A DNA stretch of 23,389 nucleotides from Candidatus Woesearchaeota archaeon (GCA_018221245.1 JAAOYH010000086.1:1-23389); one strand, 5' to 3'. Shown: positions 16,501 to 22,892, numbered from the stretch's first letter. Notes: generated by a model not told the origin, from the letters alone. A program made the numbers and translations.

Positions 16501-17966
16501 CAAAGGGAGCATGGGATAAAGCTCTCAAATTAGGAGAAGAGCACGGATTCAGGAATGCACAAGTTACTGTCATAGCTCCGACAGGCACTATTGGTTTAGT
16601 CATGGATTGCGACACGACAGGAGTAGAGCCTGATTTCGCTTTGGTGAAGTTCAAGAAACTAGCAGGCGGCGGCTACATGAAGATAGTCAACCAGTCCGTG
16701 CCAAGGGCTCTCAAGACTTTAGGGTATACTGAGGAACAAATAACTGACATTGTAAAGTATACAGTGGGTCACGGCACACTCACCGGCTGCCCCGGAATCA
16801 ATCCTCAGTCTCTCCGAGAAAAGGGGTTCACGCAGGAAGAGATAGACAACGTTGAAAGCTCCTTAGAAAGCGCGATGGATCTCAGCTTCGCTTTCAACAC
16901 ATTCACACTAGGAAAAGATACACTCATAAGACTTGGTTTTACTGATGAGCAGCTAAACTACCCAGGACTAGATATTCTCCAAGAGCTAGGTTATACTGCA
17001 GAAGAGGTTCACAAGGCGACCGATTACATCTGTGGCGCAATGACTATTGAGGGAGCACCCCATCTGAAAGAAGGGCATCTGCCAGTCTTTGACTGTGCAA
17101 GCAAGTGCGGAAAATACGGGACAAGATTACTCAAGTACGAAGCTCACATCAATATGATGGCAGCAGTACAACCCTTCATCTCGGGCGCTATAAGCAAGAC
17201 CATCAACATGGCCAGAGAAGCCACAATAGAAGATATTTCAGACGCTTATACCTTAAGTTGGAAGCTAATGGTAAAAGCTAACGCACTCTACAGGGATGGA
17301 TGTAAGCTCTCCCAGCCTCTGAACTCTACATCTTCAGATATTGACGCAGAACTATTACAACTAGAGATGGAGGACGATATCGACGAGAATATCACCCCAG
17401 AAGTCGTCCAGAAAATCATGGCAAAAGCTATGCCTTCCCGAAGAGGCGGTTTCAGTCAAGAAGCACATGTTGGTGGCCACAAAGTGGTTGTGAGCACTGG
17501 CGAATTCGATGATGGCTCACTAGGAGAGCTAGCCGTAGAGATGTACAAAGAGGGCTCTACATACAGGTGCCTGATGAACGCGTTCGCCAAGTCTGTAACA
17601 AAAGGTCTGCAACATGGGGTTCCGCTGTCAGAATATGTAGATGAGTTCACCTTCACTAAATTCGAGCCAGCAGGGATGGTTATGGGAGACCCGAAGATTA
17701 AGCAGGCCACTTCTGTGGTTGATTACATATTCAGGGTTCTTGGCTCTGAATACTTAGAAAGAGACGACCTTGTGCATATCAAGGAGGCCCCGGCCCGGAA
17801 AACCCATCAGACCGTGCTAGCAGAAACTTCAGGCAAGGCCATACAGGAAGCTAAGGATCAGGGCTTCACAGGAGAAGAATGCTCCGAGTGTGGCTCTTTA
17901 AAGATGAAACAGAACGGTACATGCAACCTTTGCCTCGACTGTGGAAGCACTACAGGGTGTAGCTGA
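13560..17966 (+). CDS. nrdJ: Class II (adenosylcobalamin-dependent) ribonucleotide reductase, long Zn-ribbon type, with intein
   Basis: It reduces ribonucleotides to deoxyribonucleotides with coenzyme B12 as radical source. Residue numbers count from the upstream GTG (13545). The enzyme has the NrdJ hallmarks: PQPHA|CFIQSV at the intein junction (redox Cys544), the radical-Cys motif NPCSE (813-817, Cys815), DDTACNLASINL with the second redox Cys826, APTGTIG in the substrate site, and a C-terminal Cys cluster (ECSECG ... CNLCLDCG ... GCS) acting as the Zn-ribbon or reductant tail. There is no N-terminal ATP cone. Residues 179-543 are an intein, so the mature enzyme is about 1100 residues. The stop overlaps the next ATG (TGATG). 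It is the first gene of an operon with a second class II reductase and an adenosyltransferase. Confidence 0.96.
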   Translation: MAGGMQIKRRFTEKGDPLKGIEYENRTSVIKNPDGTIVFEIKDVEVPKDWSQVATDIIAQKYFRKTGVPQEDGTLGPERSVKQVAARLAGCWRHWGEKYNYFASKEDAQTFEDEMQHIIVNQMGAPNSPQWFNTGLFHSYGIKGQAQGHWYIDSETGEAKQSEDAYTRPQPHACAEYHTQVYTEEGTRYIGELVDNDLTGLKVFDGTGWVNVLATKDNGIRKTFRITLKNGNYIDLTEDHLVLQSPKRRKDGGTYTWGCVKDLEMGFRLQQPLLLEVKESNVFEEDLAKARLAGWIVGDGSVGTYSNVKRLEIITTNSEEHTSVLEDIKTVFGEEVSYWTTEFETKDEKCEGRRIHLSGKKIHSFVEKYDLEERSLTVKVPQKIVTASAQEKREFLKALFQADGCVRIRKDASRNSGDICLTTISSHLSTGVLQLLNSLGIYSRISQYKDKRENRHNPNHIIVAYGSAREQFQEQIGFISAEKEQKLILLNKLIQKSKTLPLIREESITSIEYIGEKHVYDIQTESGKFLGNGIVIHNCFIQSVNDDLVNEGGIFDLITREARIFKYGSGTGTNFSTLRGAGESLSGGGRSSGLMSFLKINDRAAGAIKSGGTTRRAAKMVSLDLDHPEIVEFVEWKMKEEQKVANLVAGSKSLYNGLNGILAAVKSSGATSINDKEIRTAVKRAISMNVPLNYVSRVLQLAEMGITEMNIPVLDTHFEGDAYNTVSGQNSNNSIRIPNKFFDVLSKEKDWELINRTDGKVHSTIPSKELWDRVCYSAWASADPGVQFDTTINEWHTCPEDGRINGSNPCSEYMFLDDTACNLASINLGKFLNEDNTFDIEGYKHAVRLWTIVLEISVLMAQFPSKVMAELSDKFRTLGLGYANLGTVLMRLGIPYDSEKGRSIAGALTAVMCGESYATSAELASNLGSFPGYKNNKEHMLKVIRNHRRAAYNAHKKDYESLTITPQGISKDCPTELLTAAKGAWDKALKLGEEHGFRNAQVTVIAPTGTIGLVMDCDTTGVEPDFALVKFKKLAGGGYMKIVNQSVPRALKTLGYTEEQITDIVKYTVGHGTLTGCPGINPQSLREKGFTQEEIDNVESSLESAMDLSFAFNTFTLGKDTLIRLGFTDEQLNYPGLDILQELGYTAEEVHKATDYICGAMTIEGAPHLKEGHLPVFDCASKCGKYGTRLLKYEAHINMMAAVQPFISGAISKTINMAREATIEDISDAYTLSWKLMVKANALYRDGCKLSQPLNSTSSDIDAELLQLEMEDDIDENITPEVVQKIMAKAMPSRRGGFSQEAHVGGHKVVVSTGEFDDGSLGELAVEMYKEGSTYRCLMNAFAKSVTKGLQHGVPLSEYVDEFTFTKFEPAGMVMGDPKIKQATSVVDYIFRVLGSEYLERDDLVHIKEAPARKTHQTVLAETSGKAIQEAKDQGFTGEECSECGSLKMKQNGTCNLCLDCGSTTGCS
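14079..15173 (+). mobile_element. Intein with LAGLIDADG homing endonuclease inside nrdJ
   Basis: This 365-residue in-frame insertion starts at Cys179 (block A, CAEYHTQVYTEEG). It contains block B LTEDH (241-245), two LAGLIDADG-type helices LAGWIVGDG (297-305) and FLKALFQADG (400-409), and the C-terminal splicing block VYDIQTESGKFLGNGIVIHN with His542-Asn543 before Cys544 (+1). All residues needed for class 1 splicing are present. In block F the usual His before the Phe is a Lys (SGKFL). Both endonuclease acidic residues are kept, so homing may still be possible. Splicing joins PQPHA to CFIQSV, restoring the catalytic cysteine strand. Confidence 0.95.
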
Positions 17967-18295
17967 TGCAACTGGAACTTTTCGAGAACCCTTCTTATGA
18001 AAAACTACATCCTAATTTTATAGAATGCCAGTTCGCCATCAGGTTCAATCCAACAATTAGCAACGGTTTTCCTGTAATGGGAAAGTTTAGCCTAAGGGAT
18101 TATAACCCAAAATCTGGAAAGGCATCTTTCACTGTTTCGAGTAATCTCAGTTCATACAAATTATCTCATTATTTCAATGGCAACCCCTCTTACCTCAACG
18201 GTCGCATGGTGAATGCTTACGTTACCAAAGATCAGCAGCGCTCCACAGTACTAGATATCCACGAACTTGAGCTAGATCACTGGCTGAGAAGGTAG
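17966..18295 (+). CDS. Hypothetical 109-residue protein between the two reductases
   Basis: A soluble, beta-rich small protein (MQLELFENPSYEKLHPNF ... ELELDHWLRR) with no membrane segment, no Cys pair beyond a single Cys, and no motif I recognise. Its ATG overlaps the TGA of nrdJ (TGATG), and the next reductase begins 12 bases after its stop, so all three are almost certainly co-translated parts of one operon. That placement suggests an accessory or regulatory role in nucleotide reduction, but this is inference from position only. A small OB-like or nucleic-acid-binding fold is conceivable from the strand pattern. Confidence 0.75.
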   Translation: MQLELFENPSYEKLHPNFIECQFAIRFNPTISNGFPVMGKFSLRDYNPKSGKASFTVSSNLSSYKLSHYFNGNPSYLNGRMVNAYVTKDQQRSTVLDIHELELDHWLRR

Positions 18296-18307
18296 GTTTT
18301 TAACTCG

Positions 18308-20356
18308 ATGGAGGTTCCTACAGACAGGATGGGGGTCACACATATTGTCAAACGCTCTGGCAAGAGGGTTCTCTTCAACGAGCACAAGATAACAGAGGCT
18401 ATCTGGAAGGGAATGCAAGCCACTGGCGAAGGCACTGAAGAAGATGCAGAAAAAGTCAAATCTCTCGTCGTGAAAATGCTAGAGAAATCCAAAGAAACAC
18501 CTTCTGTTGAAGACGTCCAAGATTGCGTGGAGCAAGCCCTAATAGAGTCAAGCCACACAATAACCGCAAAATCATACATTCTATACCGGAATGAGCGCGC
18601 AAAACTGAGAGAACAAAAAGCAGCCCTCATAGGCGGCCAGATAGACGAGCTTAAGCTGTCGTATAATGCAGTTCGGTTATTGGAAAGAAGATATCTCTCT
18701 CATGAAGAAGGACAGATCTCAGAAACACCTACCCAGATGCTCTGGAGAGTTGCAAAGCACGTCGCTATGGCAGAAGTTAACTACGACAAGGACCCCAAGA
18801 ATGTCGCTAGAACATATTTCAGACTAATATCATCCCTAGAGTTCCTGCCCGGCAGCCCAGTCCTCATGCACTCAGGTAAGAAAAGCAAGCAACTCTCTTC
18901 CTGCTTTGTCCTCCCTATAGAGGACGATCTAAAGGGTATTTTCCACACTCTCGAGCAGGCAGCTGTCGTGCAGCAAGCAGGAGGTGGCACCGGATTCTCT
19001 TTCAGCAGGCTAAGACCAAAAGGAGACATCGTAGATAGCACTCGAGGAGTTGCTGCCGGGCCTCTGGCATATCTGAAAGTCTACGAGGCAGCCATGCAAG
19101 CAGTCAAATCTGGAGGAACAAGGATAGGAGCCAACATGGCGGTACTGCAAGTGGATCATCCTGATATTCTTGACTTCATTAACTTGAAATTATCTGGGGG
19201 AATGGAGAATTTCAACCTCTCTGTCGGTATTACTGACGATTTCATGTATGCACTAGACAGCGAGGCAGAGTATGACTTGATTAATCCTCAGACCAAGGAG
19301 CCCGCAGGAAGATTGTCTGCTCAGGTTGTTTTTGACAGTATAATCTCTGCCGCCTGGCGATGTGGGGATCCAGGCATAGTTTTTCTTGATAGGATGAACA
19401 ATGATAATCCTTGCTCCCACCTTGGTAAGATTGAGGCGACAAACCCCTGCGCCGAACAACCATTGTTGCCTTTCGAGAGCTGCCCAGAGGGAAGCATCAA
19501 CCTCACTACTTGTGTGAAAGTAACCCATCAGGGCGGAGAAGTGAGGAGAGAAGTGGACTGGCCCAAACTGAAGAGGATTACCCGTACTTCCATCCAATTT
19601 CTCGACGACGTCATATCTGTAAACAGGTATCCTATCAAGGAGACCGCCAAGATGGCAGAGAACACTCGCAAGATAGGTCTTGGAGTGATGGGCTTCGCAG
19701 ACATGCTCTTCATGCTTAGGATTCCTTACGCTTCAGAAGAGGCCGTTGTTTTAGCAGATGAATTATCTCAGACAATCTATGAGGAGGCAGATAAGACCTC
19801 GCAAGAGTTAGCTAAAGAGCGAGGAACTTTCAAGTCATTCAAAAGAAGCATTCATGACAAGGCAGGACGTCTCAGAAGGAACAGCACAGTCTTAGGAATC
19901 GCTCCGACAGGTAGTATTAGCATCATCGCTGGTTGCAGTTCTGGTATTGAGCCTAACTTCGCTCTCGCTTATTCTAGATCTATTACTGACGGCGGCCAAC
20001 TGATGATTCTGAACGAAGCGTTTGAGACTGCCATGGACGAAGAAGGAATCCCTCAGGAAGTGATGCAGGATATCGCCAAAAAAGGCAGTGTTACTGACGA
20101 GCTTCCAGATGACTTGGCCAAAATTTTCGTTACCGCACAACAGGTGGCTCCTGAGTGGCACATCAAGATTCAGGCTGCCTGGCAGAAGCATGTCGATGGT
20201 GCGATCAGCAAGACTATCAATTTCCCCTCGTCTGCCTCTGTTAGAGATATAGAGAGAGGTATGTTATTGGCATGGGGCCTTGGATGCAAGGGTATCACTG
20301 CTTATCGCGATGGTTCTCTTGATGTTCAGGTTCTCAACACAGGAGGCGGAGCTTGA
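18308..20356 (+). CDS. nrdJ: Class II ribonucleotide reductase with ATP cone, lacking the C-terminal Cys tail
   Basis: A second adenosylcobalamin-type reductase of 682 residues. An N-terminal ATP cone (residues 10-100, VKRSGKRVLFNEHKI) is the allosteric activity domain. The catalytic core has SSCF (redox Cys199), the radical motif NPCAE (379-383, Cys381), FESC (Cys392), and APTGSIS (532-538). The usual NLGSINL after the last Cys reads PEGSINL. The chain ends GITAYRDGSLDVQV plus a Gly-rich stub, without the C-terminal Cys pair that normally relays electrons. The other reductase in the operon has the tail but no cone. It overlaps btuR by four bases. Start at 18308 ATG; ATG at 18329 is an alternative, just before VTHIVKRSG. 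Confidence 0.95.
   Translation: MEVPTDRMGVTHIVKRSGKRVLFNEHKITEAIWKGMQATGEGTEEDAEKVKSLVVKMLEKSKETPSVEDVQDCVEQALIESSHTITAKSYILYRNERAKLREQKAALIGGQIDELKLSYNAVRLLERRYLSHEEGQISETPTQMLWRVAKHVAMAEVNYDKDPKNVARTYFRLISSLEFLPGSPVLMHSGKKSKQLSSCFVLPIEDDLKGIFHTLEQAAVVQQAGGGTGFSFSRLRPKGDIVDSTRGVAAGPLAYLKVYEAAMQAVKSGGTRIGANMAVLQVDHPDILDFINLKLSGGMENFNLSVGITDDFMYALDSEAEYDLINPQTKEPAGRLSAQVVFDSIISAAWRCGDPGIVFLDRMNNDNPCSHLGKIEATNPCAEQPLLPFESCPEGSINLTTCVKVTHQGGEVRREVDWPKLKRITRTSIQFLDDVISVNRYPIKETAKMAENTRKIGLGVMGFADMLFMLRIPYASEEAVVLADELSQTIYEEADKTSQELAKERGTFKSFKRSIHDKAGRLRRNSTVLGIAPTGSISIIAGCSSGIEPNFALAYSRSITDGGQLMILNEAFETAMDEEGIPQEVMQDIAKKGSVTDELPDDLAKIFVTAQQVAPEWHIKIQAAWQKHVDGAISKTINFPSSASVRDIERGMLLAWGLGCKGITAYRDGSLDVQVLNTGGGA
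20341..20346 (+). promoter_or_regulatory. Ribosome binding site of btuR inside the reductase gene
   Basis: AGGAGG sits six bases before the TTG at 20353. It lies within the codons for the Gly-rich end of the reductase and supports the TTG as a true start. Confidence 0.65.
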
Positions 20357-20937
20357 TCTACAATTTCTGTGGCGAGACAAAAGGCAAGACCTCCTCTGCA
20401 TTAGGCACTGTTTTACGTGCATTGGGCCATGGCCAGAAAGTGCGCATCGTGTTCTTCATGAAGCACTGGCAGACTTCTGAATCAAATTTTTTAGATAAGA
20501 TAGGCAACGTCCCTGGCTTTGACGTCGCGTACTACAAGGCTGGTGACAACGATTTCATCTTTGTGGATGAGGAGACTAATCACGCGACAATGACGCAAGT
20601 GAAGCGACAGCTGAAGTTCGGGAACGTGCATGAGAAAGACGAGGCAGACATCAAGGCGGCCCAGATGGGCTACATGAAAGCAGTCTCTTTCCTTGAGGAA
20701 GGTCCTTTCTTGCTTGTCTTGGATGAGATCAACCTTACTACCGCTTTTGGCCTGTTATCTGTGGGCCAGGTCCGCAATATTGTGGAAACTGCCAAGTCTC
20801 GCGACGTTCATGTTATCCTGACCGGCAGGAATCCTCCTGAAGAACTGTTGAAGCTTTCTGACTTGATTACCCGTATGGAGAAGGTGAAGCATCCTTTTGA
20901 CAAGGGAGTATATGCTGTCAAAGGCTTGGATTATTGA
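20353..20937 (+). CDS. btuR: Corrinoid adenosyltransferase (BtuR/CobA/CobO type)
   Basis: It transfers the adenosyl group of ATP to cob(I)alamin, making adenosylcobalamin, the cofactor of both reductases upstream. The 194-residue product has the P-loop GETKGKTSSALG (7-18), the family's inverted-use ATP site, LVLDEINLTTAFGLL (121-135), TGRNPPEEL (157-165), and the typical end VKHPFDKGVYAVKGLDY. Length is normal. Translation starts at a TTG that overlaps the TGA of the reductase, supported by AGGAGG. Co-transcription with two B12-dependent enzymes points to local cofactor supply or activation from salvaged corrinoid; no other B12 genes are in the window. Its last 54 bases are repeated downstream (21534-21587), so the gene's 3' end appears to be an insertion target. 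Confidence 0.96.
   Translation: MIYNFCGETKGKTSSALGTVLRALGHGQKVRIVFFMKHWQTSESNFLDKIGNVPGFDVAYYKAGDNDFIFVDEETNHATMTQVKRQLKFGNVHEKDEADIKAAQMGYMKAVSFLEEGPFLLVLDEINLTTAFGLLSVGQVRNIVETAKSRDVHVILTGRNPPEELLKLSDLITRMEKVKHPFDKGVYAVKGLDY
20884..20937. repeat. btuR 3'-end repeat, copy R1 (within the intact gene)
   Basis: The last 17 codons plus stop of btuR. It matches R2 at 49 of 54 bases. The first 35 bases are identical, and the five differences are GTC/GTT, AAA/AAG, TAT/TAC and TGA/TAG, all synonymous in the btuR frame. Confidence 0.9.
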
Positions 20938-20947
20938 AGCGTGTTAT

Positions 20948-21481
20948 TTAGTAAGGATGCCTATAACGAAATGTTAAACATTCTGTTCTTGCATACTCTG
21001 CTTCAATCTTGTTGCACACATCCTCTGCTTTGTATCCATAGTCATTAGAATTATTGAAATATTCATCAAGGTAAATCAGAGTTGCATATTGCCAGAAACA
21101 TTTATCTCTACACCACCTGTAGGTCACAGATTCACAGGAGTCTGGATTGTCATGAATACTAGATTCACACGTTCCCGAGTCTATCAAAAAATAGATCATA
21201 AACGCCAACATAATGAATACAAAGATATGAAGAGCTGTTTTTCGGAGATTTTTCCTATTAACTACCAATAAAATCAACAACCCCCCAATTAAAAGTACTA
21301 CTCCCAAAAATAAAGAACCAGGATATAATAGCCCATCTACTAAAGGATGTACTGTGTAATCAGCAGACCCAGATAGAGGGTTAGAAGAAACAGGACCAAA
21401 AAAAAGAATTCTCAATAGTGACCAGAACAGTATGGAACCGACACCTGACCAGAACAGTATGGAACCCCAATTATTTTTCAT
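20948..21481 (-). CDS. Membrane protein with Cys-containing outer domain (cassette 1)
   Basis: About 177 residues. Two to three hydrophobic segments (near residues 6-28, 52-72 and 84-102) precede a Cys-rich soluble part (GTCESS, DSCESVTYRWCRDKC, DVCNK, ECLTFRY) that probably faces outward and forms disulfides. The ATG at 21481 is chosen because a TATA box at 21503-21510 is centred about 25 bases before it. The longer frame from 21553 would run antisense through the btuR repeat. The N-terminus contains a 9-residue duplication (two SILFWS units). The gene is AT-rich compared with the reductase operon and faces btuR tail-to-tail, 10 bases apart. I do not recognise the family. Its position between two btuR-end copies marks it as cargo of an insertion. 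Confidence 0.75.
   Translation of the reverse strand: MKNNWGSILFWSGVGSILFWSLLRILFFGPVSSNPLSGSADYTVHPLVDGLLYPGSLFLGVVLLIGGLLILLVVNRKNLRKTALHIFVFIMLAFMIYFLIDSGTCESSIHDNPDSCESVTYRWCRDKCFWQYATLIYLDEYFNNSNDYGYKAEDVCNKIEAEYARTECLTFRYRHPY
21419..21466. repeat. Tandem 27-base duplication in the cassette 1 gene
   Basis: Two identical 21-base copies (21419-21439 and 21446-21466) spaced 27 bases apart keep the reading frame. They give two SILFWS units at the start of the first membrane helix. Confidence 0.8.
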
Positions 21482-21502
21482 GACATTTAAGACATTCAAT
21501 AC

Positions 21503-21510
21503 TATATAAA
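21503..21510 (-). promoter_or_regulatory. TATA box of the cassette 1 gene
   Basis: TTTATATA on the - strand, centred 25 bases before the ATG at 21481. It lies inside the inserted unit, so the cassette carries its own promoter. Confidence 0.55.
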
Positions 21511-21533
21511 CAGTTCCAACCCGAACATAATAT

Positions 21534-21587
21534 GTGAAGCATCCTTTTGACAAGGGAGTATATGCTGTTAAGGGCTTGGATTACTAG
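21534..21587. repeat. btuR 3'-end repeat, copy R2 (displaced)
   Basis: It encodes the same 17 residues (VKHPFDKGVYAVKGLDY) and a stop but has no gene body in front of it. It lies 650 bases from R1 in direct orientation. The stop codon of the cassette 2 gene on the other strand falls within its CTAG. Confidence 0.9.
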
Positions 21588-21940
21588 AAAATCTCTGAAA
21601 ATATGCTAGATACTTTAGTTTCACATTCAGGATGGCCTAAAGCTGATTCAATACCTATAATCTCTCCATCTTCACAACGTAGCACTTTTGAGTCTGTGCA
21701 AACTCTATTGCCGTTCAAGATGAATGTAAAGAACCAATAGTCGCTTGAACTATAAGGAATAAGGTGGTCTTGTAAATAGACGTTGCCATCGCAAAGTGTG
21801 TTTCTTGAAACATTTTCTTCACATCGACAAGTCATAAAACCAGACGGAGTTTCAAGATCTAGAACGCCATACAATGCTAAGAGAAGACCTGCAATAACGT
21901 AAACGCCCAAGACAATAGCCACAATCTTCCAAGTTTCCAC
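21584..21940 (-). CDS. Small signal-anchored exported protein (cassette 2)
   Basis: About 118 residues. An N-terminal hydrophobic anchor (WKIVAIVLGVYVIAGLLLAL) is followed by an outer domain with six cysteines (TCRCEENV, TLCDGN, VCTDSK, LRCEDGE, PECETK). The longest frame opens with a TTG at 21949, but the GTG at 21940 is preferred because the TATA box at 21963-21970 is centred 26 bases before it. No family recognised. Like cassette 1 it is an AT-rich single-gene unit on the - strand with its own promoter, it encodes a Cys-bearing membrane protein, and its stop lies in a btuR-end copy (R2). The two cargo proteins are not obviously homologous. Confidence 0.7.
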   Translation of the reverse strand: METWKIVAIVLGVYVIAGLLLALYGVLDLETPSGFMTCRCEENVSRNTLCDGNVYLQDHLIPYSSSDYWFFTFILNGNRVCTDSKVLRCEDGEIIGIESALGHPECETKVSSIFSEIF

Positions 21941-21962
21941 AATAAACAAATTACTTTACGGA

Positions 21963-21970
21963 TATAAATA
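21963..21970 (-). promoter_or_regulatory. TATA box of the cassette 2 gene
   Basis: TATTTATA on the - strand, centred 26 bases before the GTG at 21940. Confidence 0.55.
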
Positions 21971-21980
21971 ATATACATAT

Positions 21981-22014
21981 CAAGAGGACCACTATGAATG
22001 ACTTGGATTACTAG
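21981..22014. repeat. btuR 3'-end repeat, copy R3 (decayed)
   Basis: The last 13 bases (CTTGGATTACTAG) are identical to the end of R2. The preceding 20 or so align with gaps (CAAGAGGA, then TATG). The stop codon of the methyltransferase gene on the other strand falls in its CTAG, as in R2. Confidence 0.6.
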
Positions 22015-22763
22015 AGTTTTTTTGCCACATAAAAGACTGGGAAGAATAGATGTTTTGATTCTGGATCTAGTTTCTCTTCGCTTATTACCTCGCAAATTTC
22101 CATCTTAGCCGCACATATCTGATGAATGACTTCTTTCACAGCAGGTATGTGAATATACTGTTTTGACGGGCTTGTTGTTCCATCAGATTCTCTCTCGAAG
22201 AAACGATCCCCATAATCTTGTTCGTCTATCGGAAATTTTAACGGTTTGAAAATGTAGAAACGTAGCCATTGCTTCATCCAAAAGAACAAGAACATTCCCT
22301 TGATAGTTCTACGATGTGTTGTGAAGATAAGCACACCTCCTTTTTTCAGGACCCTGCACATTTGATTGAGGGCGTTCAACCTGTTTTCTTTTCCAGGTAT
22401 CTGAGTCCAACCGTTGAAGGAGAATAAAACTGCATCAAATGTGTCTTTTTTGAATTTGAGTTTCGTCGCGTCTCCCAACTTATATGTTATGTTAAGTTTT
22501 TTTTCTTTTGCAATTTCCTTCGCAGATTTTATCATTGCAGGAACCAAGTCCACACCAATAACCGCGTATCCTTTCTTATGAAGATGAATAGTTGTTCTGC
22601 CAGTACCACAACCCACATCCAAGATTCTACATTTTGGTTTGAAATATTTACCAATTAGTAATTCCTCTGCTCTCCAAAGACCACTTTCAGCATCTTCTTT
22701 GTATTGTATTTGGGCATTTTTGCCTGAGAATTCTTCAACAACCAATTTTTTCAGATCAGTCAT
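22011..22763 (-). CDS. Class I SAM-dependent methyltransferase
   Basis: A 250-residue enzyme with the Rossmann-type methyltransferase motifs: ILDVGCGTGR (47-56, SAM-binding motif I), VIGVDL (68-73, acidic ribose contact), an LGDAT segment, FDAVLFSFN, and VLKKGGVLIFTTH after the fourth strand. The C-terminal part carries a hydrophobic, aromatic stretch (MFLFFWMKQWLRFYIF) that may touch the membrane or a hydrophobic substrate. The family resembles Methyltransf_11/25 proteins acting on small molecules or lipids; the substrate is unknown. A TATA box at 22786-22793 lies 26 bases before the ATG at 22763. The GGAGG between them would then not be transcribed. The stop lies in R3, making this the innermost of three - strand genes behind btuR. 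Confidence 0.9.
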   Translation of the reverse strand: MTDLKKLVVEEFSGKNAQIQYKEDAESGLWRAEELLIGKYFKPKCRILDVGCGTGRTTIHLHKKGYAVIGVDLVPAMIKSAKEIAKEKKLNITYKLGDATKLKFKKDTFDAVLFSFNGWTQIPGKENRLNALNQMCRVLKKGGVLIFTTHRRTIKGMFLFFWMKQWLRFYIFKPLKFPIDEQDYGDRFFERESDGTTSPSKQYIHIPAVKEVIHQICAAKMEICEVISEEKLDPESKHLFFPVFYVAKKL

Positions 22764-22785
22764 GCCTGCTTCAAATACCTCCTTC

Positions 22786-22793
22786 TATAAATA
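22786..22793 (-). promoter_or_regulatory. TATA box of the methyltransferase gene
   Basis: TATTTATA on the - strand, centred 26 bases before the ATG at 22763. It is the same box sequence and spacing as the cassette 2 promoter. Confidence 0.55.
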
Positions 22794-22811
22794 ATCTTTA
22801 ACAAGTAGAAA

Positions 22812-22892
22812 AACTTATAAAACCTTTTTTACTTATTACAATTAGGAAGGTTTATAATAAACAAATCAACTTATACAACCTATTTTACTTAT
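22812..22892. promoter_or_regulatory. Operator-like repeats between the divergent methyltransferase and HTH genes
   Basis: Two direct copies of a 25-base element (22812-22836 and 22868-22892) match at 23 positions and lie 56 bases apart. Between them, 22847-22857 (AAGGTTTATAA) is close to the reverse complement of the element's core TTATAAAACCTT. This pattern suits cooperative binding by a regulator, most simply the HTH protein encoded next to it, which may control itself. The second copy also holds the likely TATA element (TTATACAA) for the HTH gene. Confidence 0.5.

Noticed and set aside
20320..20360. Frameshift explaining the missing Cys tail of the second reductase
   Set aside because: The stop overlaps a well-placed btuR start with AGGAGG, and no reading frame downstream encodes a Cys-pair tail.
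21482..21553. N-terminal extension of the cassette 1 membrane protein
   Set aside because: It would be antisense to the btuR-end repeat and would span the gene's own TATA box. The ATG at 21481 fits the promoter.
22017..22023. T7 run as a terminator for btuR
   Set aside because: It is the reverse of Lys codons at the end of the methyltransferase gene. It may stop + strand transcription but is explained by coding sequence.
22779..22784. GGAGGT as the ribosome site of the methyltransferase
   Set aside because: It is about 15 bases from the ATG and would lie upstream of the transcript start predicted by the TATA box, so it is probably not transcribed.
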